A stretch of DNA of 64,000 nucleotides, from contig JAAVZC010000007.1 of assembly GCA_022791455.1 (NCBI GenBank), forward strand, positions 1 to 64,000. The letters are read 5' to 3'. Each line of letters begins with the position of its first letter. Positions within the stretch are counted from its first letter, which is position 1. Of this stretch, positions 16,297 through 25,709 are shown piece by piece. The notes under the pieces are model-generated. The model worked only from the letters and a program-made list of their open reading frames with translations, searched no databases and was not told where the DNA came from. A program made the position numbers and the translations under genes. Source of the DNA: Eggerthellaceae bacterium. GTDB lineage: Bacteria > Actinomycetota > Coriobacteriia > Coriobacteriales > Eggerthellaceae.

Positions 16297-16472
16297 GATA
16301 GCAAAACCCGCCGCGCCGCCGTGTTACAGCCCCGTGAATTGTCGGGCGAAGTCAGAACCGTGACTGGACGGTTTCGGATGGGGATTGCGACGGGGGTTTG
16401 GGCGGCACTCCCCCTATCATCCAGGGAAAGACGCGGCGGGAAGACGGCCGCGCGGAACCCGAGGAGGAAATC

Positions 16473-17015
16473 ATGGGAAACATGCTGAATATGATCCGGT
16501 CCAACACGTTGGCGCAGGCGGTGGTGTCGCTAGCGTTCGGATTGCTGCTTTTGGTGTGGCCGGGAGCCACCATCGTTACCGTCATCTACCTGCTGGCGGC
16601 GTGGCTGGGCATTTCCGGCATCGCCAGCCTGGTCAGCTACTTCCGCGACAAGAGCGACCGCTACCGCAACGCCAGCGTGCTGTCGCTGGGCATCTTCTAC
16701 CTGGTGCTGGCGCTGGTGGTGTTCATCTTCCCCGAGCCCATCGCGTCGGTGGGGGCGCTAGTTATTGGCGTGGTGCTGGCGCTTTGCGGCATTGTGAGCG
16801 TGGTGCGCTCGCTGGAGCTGCGCGACCTGGGCGGCTATCAGTGGATTGTGGGCGCGGCGCTGAGCGCGCTGGTGGCCGTGGGCGGCATCCTCATCATTGC
16901 CAACCCCTTCGGCGCCACCTCTGCCTTCGTGATGGTGCTGGGTATCGTGCTCATCATAAACGGCGCCGTGAACCTCTACGTAAGCGGAGAACTAAAGCGC
17001 CTGGTGAAAGAGTAG
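16473..17015 (+). CDS. HdeD/DUF308 family membrane protein
   Basis: A 180-residue integral membrane protein with six predicted hydrophobic helices arranged as three pairs, the DUF308/HdeD pattern. HdeD is linked to acid resistance in enterobacteria, but most actinobacterial members are uncharacterised. The start MGNMLNMI is chosen because GAGGAGG lies 5 nt upstream; the track ORF starts 25 codons earlier in non-hydrophobic sequence. It is monocistronic and followed by a family A repeat. Confidence 0.82.
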   Translation: MGNMLNMIRSNTLAQAVVSLAFGLLLLVWPGATIVTVIYLLAAWLGISGIASLVSYFRDKSDRYRNASVLSLGIFYLVLALVVFIFPEPIASVGALVIGVVLALCGIVSVVRSLELRDLGGYQWIVGAALSALVAVGGILIIANPFGATSAFVMVLGIVLIINGAVNLYVSGELKRLVKE

Positions 17016-17050
17016 CTGCCCTCCCGCGTGTAGACCAAAACCAGCCTCCG

Positions 17051-17149
17051 TTGTCATCCTGAGCGGAGGCCGAAGGCCGCAGTCGAAGGATCTCACCCAG
17101 CCGCAGAGATCCTTCGACTCCGCGCTGCGCGCTTCGCTCAGGATGACAA
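17051..17149. repeat. Family A palindromic repeat (copy 4)
   Basis: Full-length element between the convergent stops of the HdeD-like gene and uppP. Confidence 0.9.
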
Positions 17150-17175
17150 AGGGGCAGGCTGATTACCTCGAATAG

Positions 17176-18264
17176 CTACATAAAGAGTTTTACGCCGAAG
17201 TAGGCTAGGACGATGATGCCTACGATGATGCGGTAGACGCCGAAGGCGGTGAAGTCGTTCTTTTTGATGTAGCCCATCAGGAACTTGATGGAGATCACCG
17301 ACACCACGAACGCCGTGAGGATGCCGGTCACCAGCACCGCCAGCTCCAGGCCGGTCATGGCCAGGCCCAGCTCGGCGATGTACTTCACCGTCTTCAGCAG
17401 GCCCCAGCCGAACATAACCGGGATGGCCAGGAAGAACGTGAACTCGGCCGCAGCGGTGCGGGAGCAGCCGCAGAGCATGCCGCCGATGATGGTGGAGCCG
17501 GAGCGGCTGGTGCCGGGGATAATGGCCAGCATCTGGAAGCAGCCGATCTTGAGCGCCGTCTTCCAGTCGATGTCATCCACCGTTTGCACCTTGAACAGGG
17601 CCATTTCGGCGTCGTCGCCGTCGTAGCCGGGGCCCACCTCTTCGTTGCCGAAGGCGGTCTCGTGCACTACGGTCTTGGGCAGACGGCCGGAAATGGCCGG
17701 GTCGTTGTAGTAGGAGCCAGTGTTGCGCACCAGATGGGCGTCGCCGGCGGCAGCGGCAGCGGCGACGGGCCGCGCGTGGCGGCCGCGGGGGCGCTGGGCG
17801 GCGGCGCGCCGTTGCGCCTGACGCTCCAAATACGCTGCCTCGCGCTTGCGGTTATGGCGCTCCAACACAATGAAGACGACGCCGTACACGATGAGCGCAA
17901 TGGCCACCGTCCAAGCGTTGTAGAAATGCTCGTTGAAGAAGTCGTCCAGCGTGAACCCGATGATGGCGGCGGGGATGCAACCCACCACTACCATGCCCCA
18001 CAGCCGCCACGTGCTGCGCTTCTGGGCCGGGGTCTTTTGGGAAGAGAACGGGTTCAGCTTGTGGAAGTACAAAATGAGCACCGCGCAGATAGCGCCGATT
18101 TGGATAACCACCAGGAACAGCTCGAGAAACTCCGGGCTCACCGCCAGCTTGATGAACTCGTCCACCAAGATCATGTGGCCGGTCGAAGACACCGGCAGCC
18201 ACTCGGTGATTCCCTCGACCACGCCGATGAACAGCGCTTTCAGAATTTCGATAACGGTATCCAT
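17176..18264 (-). CDS. uppP: Undecaprenyl-diphosphatase with enlarged cytoplasmic loop
   Basis: Dephosphorylates undecaprenyl pyrophosphate to recycle the lipid carrier of cell-wall synthesis; overexpression of the family gives bacitracin resistance. Both signatures are present: GVVEGITEWLPVSSTGH at the N-terminus and IPGTSRSGSTIIGG. The 362 residues exceed the usual ~270-290. The extra ~80 residues sit between the two halves (after VLERHNRKRE) and are Arg/Ala-rich then acidic. The start MDTVIEI is preceded by GAGGAAG. It is divergent from tatD. Confidence 0.93.
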   Translation of the reverse strand: MDTVIEILKALFIGVVEGITEWLPVSSTGHMILVDEFIKLAVSPEFLELFLVVIQIGAICAVLILYFHKLNPFSSQKTPAQKRSTWRLWGMVVVGCIPAAIIGFTLDDFFNEHFYNAWTVAIALIVYGVVFIVLERHNRKREAAYLERQAQRRAAAQRPRGRHARPVAAAAAAGDAHLVRNTGSYYNDPAISGRLPKTVVHETAFGNEEVGPGYDGDDAEMALFKVQTVDDIDWKTALKIGCFQMLAIIPGTSRSGSTIIGGMLCGCSRTAAAEFTFFLAIPVMFGWGLLKTVKYIAELGLAMTGLELAVLVTGILTAFVVSVISIKFLMGYIKKNDFTAFGVYRIIVGIIVLAYFGVKLFM

Positions 18265-18426
18265 AAATGCTTCCTCGCAGCGTTTCTCGTTGATTCGTCG
18301 GGTTCGTGATGACCGATTCGCGACCACAGGTGCGAATCGGCAACAAATGGTACCAGATGGCCTCCCGCCCGCCCTATACTTTCAGAAATGCACCATTAAT
18401 GTGAAGTTGGGAGGCGAGCGGCCGGC

Positions 18427-19251
18427 GTGGGAACGCTCTACGACATGCACTGCCATCTGGGGTTTGCGGCAAACGCGGCGGAAGCGGCCGCCATTGCTTA
18501 CCGCGCCCGGGTGGCGGCACTCTCCTGCACCGTGACGCCGGAAGAGTTCGCGCGGTGGGGCACGGCGAACGTGGGCACGGGGCGTCAAAGCACCCCACCT
18601 CTGGCGCGCGAGGCGTCAGAGCGCTCGATTTCCGATCCGGCCGTTGTGTGGGGCCTGGGGCTGCATCCGTGGTATGTGGTGGAAGACTGGGGCGCGCAGG
18701 TGGCGGCGTTCGAGGCGCTCGCTCCCCGCGCGGCCGCCTTCGGCGAACTGGGGTTGGACTTCTCCGCGCGCCACCAGGGCACGGCGGAAGCGCAGGTGGC
18801 GGCGTTCGAGCGGCTGCTTCACGCTATTGCTGACGAAGCGAAGAGGCGGGCCACCCCTCCCCTCCTGTCCCTCCATGCGGTGCGCTCCGCAGACACAGTG
18901 CTGGAGCTGCTGCGGAAAACGGGGGCGCTTGACACCTGCCGGGTTGTCTTCCACTGGTTCTCCGGTTCGGGCGAAGAACTGCTGGCCACCCGCGATGCCG
19001 GCTGCTATTTCTCAGTGGGCCCCCATATGCTAACCTCCCGCCGCGGCCGCGCTTACGGGGCGCAGATCCCCGCCGAACGCCTGCTGCTGGAAACCGACGA
19101 GCCGCCGGAAGGGGCCGTGATGAACGGCGAAGCCTGGCGCGCCCAGCTGGAAGACGCCCTTCAACAGCTGGCCGCCCTGCGCCACACCGACGCAGCCGAA
19201 CTTCAACAAGCCATCGCCAAAACCAGCCGAGAGCTGCTGGGAGTTCTATAG
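18427..19251 (+). CDS. TatD family hydrolase
   Basis: A metal-dependent TIM-barrel hydrolase of the TatD DNase family. Visible ligands are MHCHLGF (HxH near the N-terminus), FGELGLDF (Glu), SLHAV (His), VVFHWFSG (His) and LLLETDEPP (Asp). The 274-residue length fits. The start is GTG with GGGAGG 12 nt upstream, longer spacing than usual, but no better start precedes the HxH motif. The sequence is fairly divergent, so a nuclease role is only family-level. Confidence 0.83.
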   Translation: MGTLYDMHCHLGFAANAAEAAAIAYRARVAALSCTVTPEEFARWGTANVGTGRQSTPPLAREASERSISDPAVVWGLGLHPWYVVEDWGAQVAAFEALAPRAAAFGELGLDFSARHQGTAEAQVAAFERLLHAIADEAKRRATPPLLSLHAVRSADTVLELLRKTGALDTCRVVFHWFSGSGEELLATRDAGCYFSVGPHMLTSRRGRAYGAQIPAERLLLETDEPPEGAVMNGEAWRAQLEDALQQLAALRHTDAAELQQAIAKTSRELLGVL

Positions 19252-19255
19252 TCCT

Positions 19256-19388
19256 ACGTCATCTCGACCGGAGGCCGAAGGCCGGAGTGGAGAGATCCCG
19301 TGGCGGTTGGCCGAGGAGCTGCGGCCCGTCCTCGCCATTCGGCGCGCACGGGATCTCTCCACTCGCTTCGCTCGGTCGAGATGACGTA
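19256..19388. repeat. Family B palindromic repeat (copy 2)
   Basis: ACGTCATCTCGACCGGAGG...GTGGAGAGATCCCGTG is mirrored by CACGGGATCTCTCCACT...GGTCGAGATGACGT. It starts 5 bp after the tatD stop. Confidence 0.9.
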
Positions 19389-19450
19389 GAGAACAAAAAC
19401 AGTAGCTGGTATCATTTGCGCGCTTGGAAATTTGAAGCTAAGGAGCATTC

Positions 19451-20440
19451 ATGGAACGCATTCGCATTGGCATTTTGGGATACGGAAACTTGGGACGCGG
19501 GGCGGAACTGGCCTGCGCCGCCAACGACGATATGGAACTGGTGGCGGTGTTCACCCGCCGCGACCCGGCAACCCTCAGCATCCTTACCGAAGGGGTGCCG
19601 ACCGTTTCCGTGGCCGAGTTGGAGAATTGGACGGACAAGATTGACGTGCTCATCTTGGCCGGCGGAAGCGCCACCGACCTGCCGAAGCAGACGCCCGAAG
19701 CGGTGCGCCTGTTCAACGTGGTGGACTCCTTCGACACCCATGCCAACATTCCGCAGCACTTCGCCGCGGTGAACGCCGCCGCCCACGAGGCCGGCCACAT
19801 CGGCGTCATCTCGGTGGGCTGGGACCCGGGCATGTTCTCGGTGGCGCGCCTGTACGCCAACGCCATCCTGCCCGGCGGCGCCGACTACACCTTCTGGGGC
19901 CGCGGCGTTTCCCAGGGGCACTCTGACGCCATCCGCCGCATTCCCGGCGTGGCCGACGCCCGCCAGTACACCGTGCCGGTGCCGGCAGCCATGGAAGCGG
20001 TGCGCGCCGGCGAGAACCCGCAGCTGACCACCCGCGAAAAGCACACCCGCGAGTGCTTCGTGGTGGCGGAAGAGGGCACCGACAAGGCCGCCATCGAAGA
20101 GGCCATCGTCACGATGCCCAACTACTTTGCCGACTATGACACCACCGTCACCTTCATCAGCCAGGAAGAGCTGGACCGCGACCATGCGGGCATCCCCCAC
20201 GGCGGCTCGGTCATCCGCACCGGCACCACCGGAGAGGCCGGCGAGAACACCCACGTGATTGAGTTTTCGCTGAAGCTGGACTCCAACCCCGAGTTCACCG
20301 GCAGCGTGCTGGTGGCCTGCGCCCGCGCCGCCCATCGCCTGGCCGAGCGCGGCGAAACCGGCTGCCGCACCATCTTCGACATCGCCCCGGCCATGCTCTC
20401 CCCCCAAACCCCCGAAGAACTACGCGCCCACATGCTGTAG
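19451..20440 (+). CDS. ddh: meso-Diaminopimelate D-dehydrogenase
   Basis: An NADPH-dependent enzyme forming meso-diaminopimelate directly from tetrahydrodipicolinate, the short branch of lysine and peptidoglycan precursor synthesis. The 329 residues start with a Rossmann motif (RIGILGYGNLGRG). Family segments VVDSFDTHANIP, ISVGWDPGMFSVAR and the WGRGVSQGHSDA substrate loop follow. AAGGAG lies 5 nt before the ATG. It is flanked by a family B repeat upstream and a family A repeat downstream, so it is probably monocistronic. Confidence 0.94.
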   Translation: MERIRIGILGYGNLGRGAELACAANDDMELVAVFTRRDPATLSILTEGVPTVSVAELENWTDKIDVLILAGGSATDLPKQTPEAVRLFNVVDSFDTHANIPQHFAAVNAAAHEAGHIGVISVGWDPGMFSVARLYANAILPGGADYTFWGRGVSQGHSDAIRRIPGVADARQYTVPVPAAMEAVRAGENPQLTTREKHTRECFVVAEEGTDKAAIEEAIVTMPNYFADYDTTVTFISQEELDRDHAGIPHGGSVIRTGTTGEAGENTHVIEFSLKLDSNPEFTGSVLVACARAAHRLAERGETGCRTIFDIAPAMLSPQTPEELRAHML

Positions 20441-20462
20441 AACTGGACGCCTTCGGCCTTCG

Positions 20463-20561
20463 TTGTCATCCTGAGCGAAGGCCGAAGGCCGTAGTCGAAG
20501 GATCTCCTCGGCTGGGTGAGATCCTTCGACTACGCGCTGCGCGCTCCGCTCAGGATGACAA
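20463..20561. repeat. Family A palindromic repeat (copy 5)
   Basis: Full-length element between the convergent stops of ddh and the sensor kinase gene. Confidence 0.9.
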
Positions 20562-20599
20562 TGGGGAGGGGCGCCCGACGGCCGTCAGGCCGGCGGAAC

Positions 20600-22354
20600 T
20601 TACCAACCTCGGTCGACGTGGGGGAGCACTATGGTGAAGACGGTCTTGCCGGATTCGCTGGCGGCGGTGATAGTGCCGCCGTGGGCCACCACAATTTCGC
20701 GCGTGATAGCAAGCCCCAGGCCCGTGCCGCCGGAGTTGGTGGAGCGGGCGTTGTCTTCGCGGTAGAACTTCTCGAACACGGTCTTCAAATGCTCGGGGGA
20801 AATCTCCCGCCCGAAATTGGTCACGGAAATCACCGTGGCCATTTTTTCGTCCTGCACCGCCTCGAGCGTGATGGGCGTGCCCTCCTCGGCATGGGCCACG
20901 GCGTTGCGCATGATGTTGCCGATGGCGCGCGCCAGCTTGTCCGGGTCGACGAAGAACTGCATCTCGCTGCTGGCGATCACGCGAATCTCCAGGTCGCGCG
21001 ACTGGGCTTCGGGGAAGAAGCTCTCCGCCACCTGCTGGCAGAAGAACCGCACGTTGAGCATCTCGCGCTCGATGGGGATGGCGGACAGGTTGTAGCGCGT
21101 GATCTCGAAGAACTCGTTGATGAGGTCCTCCAGGCGCACCGCCTTCGCATAGGCGATGTCGGCGTACTTCTGCTGAACGGAGCGGGGCAGCTCGCGCCCT
21201 TCCCGCAGCAGGTCCAAATAGCCCAGCACCGAGGTAAGCGGCGTGCGGATGTCGTGGGCCAGGTAGGCCACCAGCTCATTCTTGCGAGTTTCCGCCGCTT
21301 GGGCTGCGCGCTCGTCCGCCAGCGACTGGGCGCGAATAACCGCCAGCTCGTTCTGCACGATGGACAGGTCCTCCGGCAGCTCCACCTTCGCCTGGCGGTT
21401 CGAGAGCAGCCCCGCCACCGCTTCGGACAGATCGTCGAAGTAGTGCATGGACTTGTTCAGCGAGATGCCGATGATGATGAACCAGCCCACCGCCAAAATC
21501 ACGGCGAGGAACGGCCATTTCAGGCTCTTGATGAAGCTGTAGATGGAAATGTCGCGAATCTGCACCTGGCCGGTGGCATCGTTGACCAGCACCTGGTAGA
21601 CCGGGTCGGGCGTCACGAGCGAGATGGCCAGCTGCTGCGCCTGTTGCTGGGGGTCTTGGTTGCGCCAGGCCTCCAGCGCCTGCTGCTGCGAGTCGCGGAA
21701 GAAGGCGTCCAGAATGTCGTAGGCGTCGCTTTCGGTGAAGTTCATGGAGCGCATGCAGCCGTACACGGTGCGGGCCAGCACGTCGTCTTCGGTGTGCAGC
21801 CGCGTCTTCACCACGCGGAAATAGTCCTCGCGCGCTTGCAGCTCCTGGGTCTGTTCCCAGGTGAGCAGCGCGCTGTTATCAGGGGTCGCCGCCGCGCCGC
21901 CTTCCGCCGCCGCTTCCGCTTCCCCAATGGCAATGTCGGAATTGGCCGGGTTGCTGCCGTCGGAACCGTCGTAGACGGGCGCCTCCTGCGGTGCTTCCGT
22001 CTGGTCTTCCGGGAAAATGCCCCAGTCCCGCTGGATGCGCTCCCACGTTTGCTGGTACTCTTCGCCGGACGAGGGAATGGCCAGGGGGTCCGCCGCCTTC
22101 TCGGCATAGCTGAGCGCCACCGACGTGTCCATGAAGCCGCCGTCGCGCAGCACCTGCTGCAGCTGGGCATCGGAGTTCAGCGGCACCCAACGGGAGGTGC
22201 GGTCGGCCACGAAATCGGCCACGCTGTCGCGCAGAAAGAAGGTGAAGGCCGCCGTGGCCAGCCCCAACACCAGGGTGAAGACCCCGATGCGCAGGAACGT
22301 GGCGCGCAGCACCTTGCTGCGCAGGACCTTCGCCTGATCGCTCTTAAGCGCCAC
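20600..22354 (-). CDS. Membrane sensor histidine kinase
   Basis: A 584-residue class I kinase. TM1 is near residues 20-42. A large (~240-residue) extracytoplasmic sensor region follows, acidic and Ala/Gln-rich in part, then TM2 near 285-305. A HAMP-like linker leads to the dimerisation/phosphoacceptor box YLAHDIRTPLTSVLGYLD and the ATPase boxes (IGNIMRNAVAHAE N-box, GGTGLGLAITREIV G-box). Domain order resembles VanS-type kinases, but no vanHAX genes are nearby. It overlaps the response regulator gene by 11 nt, so the two are co-transcribed. Confidence 0.92.
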   Translation of the reverse strand: MALKSDQAKVLRSKVLRATFLRIGVFTLVLGLATAAFTFFLRDSVADFVADRTSRWVPLNSDAQLQQVLRDGGFMDTSVALSYAEKAADPLAIPSSGEEYQQTWERIQRDWGIFPEDQTEAPQEAPVYDGSDGSNPANSDIAIGEAEAAAEGGAAATPDNSALLTWEQTQELQAREDYFRVVKTRLHTEDDVLARTVYGCMRSMNFTESDAYDILDAFFRDSQQQALEAWRNQDPQQQAQQLAISLVTPDPVYQVLVNDATGQVQIRDISIYSFIKSLKWPFLAVILAVGWFIIIGISLNKSMHYFDDLSEAVAGLLSNRQAKVELPEDLSIVQNELAVIRAQSLADERAAQAAETRKNELVAYLAHDIRTPLTSVLGYLDLLREGRELPRSVQQKYADIAYAKAVRLEDLINEFFEITRYNLSAIPIEREMLNVRFFCQQVAESFFPEAQSRDLEIRVIASSEMQFFVDPDKLARAIGNIMRNAVAHAEEGTPITLEAVQDEKMATVISVTNFGREISPEHLKTVFEKFYREDNARSTNSGGTGLGLAITREIVVAHGGTITAASESGKTVFTIVLPHVDRGW

Positions 22355-23279
22355 GGGACCCCCCGCGGCGGCCTATGAGGGGCAAGCGCCCGGTGCCCTT
22401 GGCGGCGCTCTTGCCGGAAGCCTTGGCAGCGCCCTTGCCGCCGCGCTTGGACGGCGCCGGCTCCGGTTCCGCGGCCGCAATCACCTCGGCCGAGGCCACG
22501 GCGTAGGGCTCCAGCGGCTCCCCTTCCCCACCTTCCACCGGCGGGTTCTCCCCGGTACGGCCGTCGGAGCCGTGGCTGGCCTTCAGCCGGTAGCCCACGC
22601 CCCAGGCGGTCTCGATGAACTGAGTGGAGGAATCGATGGCGGCCAGCTTCTTCCGCAGATGGCGGATGTGCACCATGATGGTATTGCTGGCGGCGTCGTC
22701 GAAGGGCTCTTCCCACGCGCCCTCGAACAGGTCCTTCGCCGAAACCGGGCGGCCAGCCGACTGGGCCAGCAGCGTGAGGATGGCGAATTCCTTGGGGGTG
22801 AGCTTCATCTTCTGGCGATGGAGCGAGGCGCTGTGGGCGGCCACGTCCACTTCCAGCGGGCCCACCGTGATGAGCGAGTCGTTGGCCACCGGCGCCGGGG
22901 CCGCGGCGCGGCGCAGGCGGGCGCGCACCCGGGCCACCAGCTCGCGCGGGCGGAAGGGCTTGGTCACGTAGTCGTCCGCCCCCAGCGTGAAGCCCACCAC
23001 TTGGTCGGCCTCTTCGTCTTTCGCGGACAGGAAAATGATGGGGATGTCGCGCATCTTTCTCATGCGGACGCAAAGCTCGAAACCGTCCATGCCCGGCATC
23101 ATGATGTCGAGAATGGCCAGGTCGAACGCCTCCTTCTCCAGCGCCTCCAGTGCCTGGGTGCCGCTGTAGCAGGCCCGCGCCTGCATCCCCTCGCGCAGAA
23201 GAAGGCTCACCACCAAATCGGCGATGGCGTGCTCGTCGTCTACGACCAGTATGCGTTCTGAATCTGTCATGGGAGACAT
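22344..23279 (-). CDS. OmpR-family response regulator with long C-terminal tail
   Basis: The receiver domain (ILVVDDEHAIADL; phospho-Asp in AILDIMMPGMDG; FLSAKDEEADQV; YVTKPFRPRELVAR) occupies about residues 8-125. A winged-helix DNA-binding domain (LTPKEFAILTLLAQ, NTIMVHIRHLRKKL, TAWGVGYRLKA) ends near residue 235. The remaining ~75 residues are an acidic then Lys/Ala/Gly-rich disordered tail, unusual for this family. Neither of the two first ATGs has a clear Shine-Dalgarno, so the start could be 23270. It is the partner of the kinase that follows. Confidence 0.9.
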   Translation of the reverse strand: MSPMTDSERILVVDDEHAIADLVVSLLLREGMQARACYSGTQALEALEKEAFDLAILDIMMPGMDGFELCVRMRKMRDIPIIFLSAKDEEADQVVGFTLGADDYVTKPFRPRELVARVRARLRRAAAPAPVANDSLITVGPLEVDVAAHSASLHRQKMKLTPKEFAILTLLAQSAGRPVSAKDLFEGAWEEPFDDAASNTIMVHIRHLRKKLAAIDSSTQFIETAWGVGYRLKASHGSDGRTGENPPVEGGEGEPLEPYAVASAEVIAAAEPEPAPSKRGGKGAAKASGKSAAKGTGRLPLIGRRGGSRGA

Positions 23280-23360
23280 TGTACACCGAAACCCGCCCCG
23301 CCCGGCGACGGGCGGAATCGCAGAGCACGGTTTAAGGAAGATTTAAGTGAGAGCAACCCC

Positions 23361-23498
23361 ACGTCATCTCGACCGAGCGGAGCGAGTGGAGAGATCCCGT
23401 GTGCGCCGAACGGCGGAATACGGCCGCTAGTCCTCGGCCGTCCGACACGGGATCTCTCCACTCCGGCCCCTTCCGGGGCCTCCGGTCGAGATGACGTA
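23361..23498. repeat. Family B palindromic repeat (copy 3)
   Basis: Full-length family B inverted repeat between the small membrane protein gene and the response regulator promoter. Confidence 0.9.
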
Positions 23499-23540
23499 AG
23501 AGAGAGCCCGGGGCCGTACAAAGGAGCTGCTAGCGCAGGG

Positions 23541-23990
23541 CTAATGCAGAAGCAGGAAGGCGATGACGCCTATAAGGACGAGGACCACCAGCACCAGGAT
23601 CACGATGGGCAGCGCCGAGCGGGCGGGGCGGCCGTAATTGGGGCCGCTGCTCATAACGCCGCCGGAAAAGCCCACGTTGGAGGTGGGGCGCGGCGCAACG
23701 GGACGAGCGGCCATGCGGCGCACGCTGCCGGCGTCGGGGCCGTCGAAGCCCTGGCCGGCGCGGGAATGCCAGCTGTTGTGGCTCATGGAGTCCAGCTCGG
23801 CGGCGTGGCGGTCGCGCTCGTCTTTGGTGGTGGAACTGATTTCGTGAGTTTCGTTGAAAGTGCGGGAATCGATACTGCCGCGCGCGTCGATCACTTCGCG
23901 CCGGCTGGAGGTGCGGCGGACATGGGCGCCCCGAGAGCCGCCATCGCGGACCTCCCTCGCAAAGCGCTCGTCGTTTTCGCCGTAGCCCAT
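23541..23990 (-). CDS. Hypothetical tail-anchored membrane protein
   Basis: A 149-residue protein with a charged, Ser/Arg/Asp-rich, probably disordered N-terminal ~125 residues. It ends in a single hydrophobic helix (LPIVILVLVVLVLIGVIAFL) that reaches the last residues, so it should be C-tail-anchored. The start MGYGEN is chosen because GAGG lies 8 nt upstream; a second ATG two codons earlier is too close to it. No family is recognised. It stands alone between a family B and a family A repeat. Confidence 0.65.
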   Translation of the reverse strand: MGYGENDERFAREVRDGGSRGAHVRRTSSRREVIDARGSIDSRTFNETHEISSTTKDERDRHAAELDSMSHNSWHSRAGQGFDGPDAGSVRRMAARPVAPRPTSNVGFSGGVMSSGPNYGRPARSALPIVILVLVVLVLIGVIAFLLLH

Positions 23991-24126
23991 TATCATCGCC
24001 TCGAATAACTTCCCGTCAACTGCGTGCATTATACCACAACTCACGCTTATTTCATTAGAAAGCCTTGCAACTAAAGTCCACAGCCCCCTCACCACCCTGA
24101 GCGGAGGGACGAAGGCTCACCCCCCG

Positions 24127-24255
24127 TTGTCATCCTGAGCGGAGGCCGAAGGCCGTAGTCGAAGGATCTCACCCAGCCGCGGAGATCCTTCGACTCCGCG
24201 CTTCGCGCTGCGCTCAGGATGACAATGGGGTGGGGCTGCCTCGCTCAGGACGACA
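24127..24255. repeat. Family A palindromic repeat (copy 6) plus tail fragment
   Basis: The full element spans 24127-24225. A degenerate extra tail (TCGCTCAGGACGACA) follows to about 24255, close to the capA stop. Confidence 0.88.
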
Positions 24256-24296
24256 GAACTGGCAAGGCCTCTCAACGCAAGGGCGGCCAAATGCCG

Positions 24297-25709
24297 CTAC
24301 AGCGTGTCGGCGAGGTTGGCTATGGCGTCGGTGGATTTCTGCACTTTCGTCAGGATGCGCTCTGCTTCGTCGCCTTCCTGAATGGTGGGCTGGAAGTTGT
24401 TGCGTTCCATGGTGGAGGACACCTTGCACGGGATAAACTTCACGTCGTCTCCCACCTGGGCCCGGCCGCCTTGCACCGTAAACGTCTGCTGGAACATGAG
24501 GCAGTCGTAGTCCGGCGGGTTGTGGTTTCCGCCGAAGCAGAAGTTCCCCAGGCTGTATACGATGTAGCGGCCCTTGTAAGTTTCCCAACCCTGGATCACA
24601 TGGGGATGGCTGCCCATGACCAGGTCCGCCCCGGCATCGATGGCGCTGCGAGCCAGCTTCATCTGGCCGGTGTTGGGCACCGTGTCTTTCTCGATGCCCC
24701 AATGGAAATACACCATCACCAGTTCCGCGCCGTCCTGTCGCGCCTGCTTCACGGCCGATTCCATCTCATCCTGGATAGCCATGCCGTCGTAAACGGAGGA
24801 GAAGCCCAGCAGCGCCACCTTCACCCCGTTCACCGTGAGCTTGGCGACGCGGTCATAGCCGAAGGTGGGCACGCCGGCCGCCTCGAGCGCGGCGATGGTG
24901 TCGGTGTAGCTCTTTTCGCCGAAGTCCTGGGAATGGTTGTTGGCCATCGACGCCGCCTCCACGCTGGCGCTGGTGAGGATTTGCGTGTACTCCGCCGGAC
25001 CCTTGAAGGTGAAGGTCTTGATGGCGGGATTAGTCTCCTCAGTGAGCGTGCCCTCCATGTTGACCACGGTCAGGTCGTCGGCGGAGAAAACGGGGGCCAC
25101 GTTGCGCAGGAAATAGGAGGGGTCTTGCTGGCGATCGTACTCTTCGGGGAAGCTGCCCGCCGTGCCGAATTTGGGGTCGGTGCCCAGCGTGCAGTCTCCG
25201 GCGAAGGTGACGGTGATGGTGCGGGTGAGATTCGCGAAGGGGTCAGCGGCGCCCACCAGGTTGGCCGCGGCGGGCGCATCGTCCCAGCCCACGGTAACGC
25301 CCTTTGGGTACTCGGCGCCGGTTCTCAGGGAGCCGTCCGCGATAAGGGCGCTGGCTACCTGGGAAGACGTGTTGGGAAGAGCGGTAGACGCTGCGCCATC
25401 GCCCTTGGGCAGGAGCGCAGAAACACCGAAGCCCACGAGCACGAGGGCCAGCGCGCCAGCGGCAATTTTCGCAATGGGAGGAATTCCCTGGCGGCGGCGA
25501 GCCTGGTCCGGCCGGCCGTAGACGCCGAAGGACTGCGGGGCACGGGCGACATTCCGAGGTTGCGCCGAGGCGGGACGCCGGGCACTTCCCCGGGCCTCAG
25601 ACGCGCGCGGCCTTCCGCCCCGCTCCCCTGCCGCCGGGCGCGGCGTCGGCCGTGCCGGACGGTTGTCTTCCCGTGACACCGTGATTCGATTTCGATTTCT
25701 CGGCTCCAT
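24297..25709 (-). CDS. CapA family protein (membrane-anchored metallophosphatase fold)
   Basis: A 470-residue protein with a basic, Arg/Pro-rich cytoplasmic N-terminus (~80 residues), one membrane helix (IAAGALALVLVGFGVSALL) and an extracellular CapA/PgsA-type domain. That domain shows FAGDCTLGTD, NMEGTLTE, MANNHSQDFGE, YFHWGIE and MGSHPHVIQGWE, the usual metal-binding and catalytic positions. CapA proteins are linked to poly-gamma-glutamate or cell-surface polymer handling; the substrate here is unknown. I start at MEPRNRN, after GAGAGGG; the ATG 20 codons upstream has no Shine-Dalgarno. Confidence 0.87.
   Translation of the reverse strand: MEPRNRNRITVSREDNRPARPTPRPAAGERGGRPRASEARGSARRPASAQPRNVARAPQSFGVYGRPDQARRRQGIPPIAKIAAGALALVLVGFGVSALLPKGDGAASTALPNTSSQVASALIADGSLRTGAEYPKGVTVGWDDAPAAANLVGAADPFANLTRTITVTFAGDCTLGTDPKFGTAGSFPEEYDRQQDPSYFLRNVAPVFSADDLTVVNMEGTLTEETNPAIKTFTFKGPAEYTQILTSASVEAASMANNHSQDFGEKSYTDTIAALEAAGVPTFGYDRVAKLTVNGVKVALLGFSSVYDGMAIQDEMESAVKQARQDGAELVMVYFHWGIEKDTVPNTGQMKLARSAIDAGADLVMGSHPHVIQGWETYKGRYIVYSLGNFCFGGNHNPPDYDCLMFQQTFTVQGGRAQVGDDVKFIPCKVSSTMERNNFQPTIQEGDEAERILTKVQKSTDAIANLADTL

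Noticed and set aside
20600-23279. Two-component system as a vancomycin-resistance VanRS
   Set aside because: The domain order is similar, but no vanH, vanA or vanX genes are present; such kinases are common housekeeping envelope sensors.
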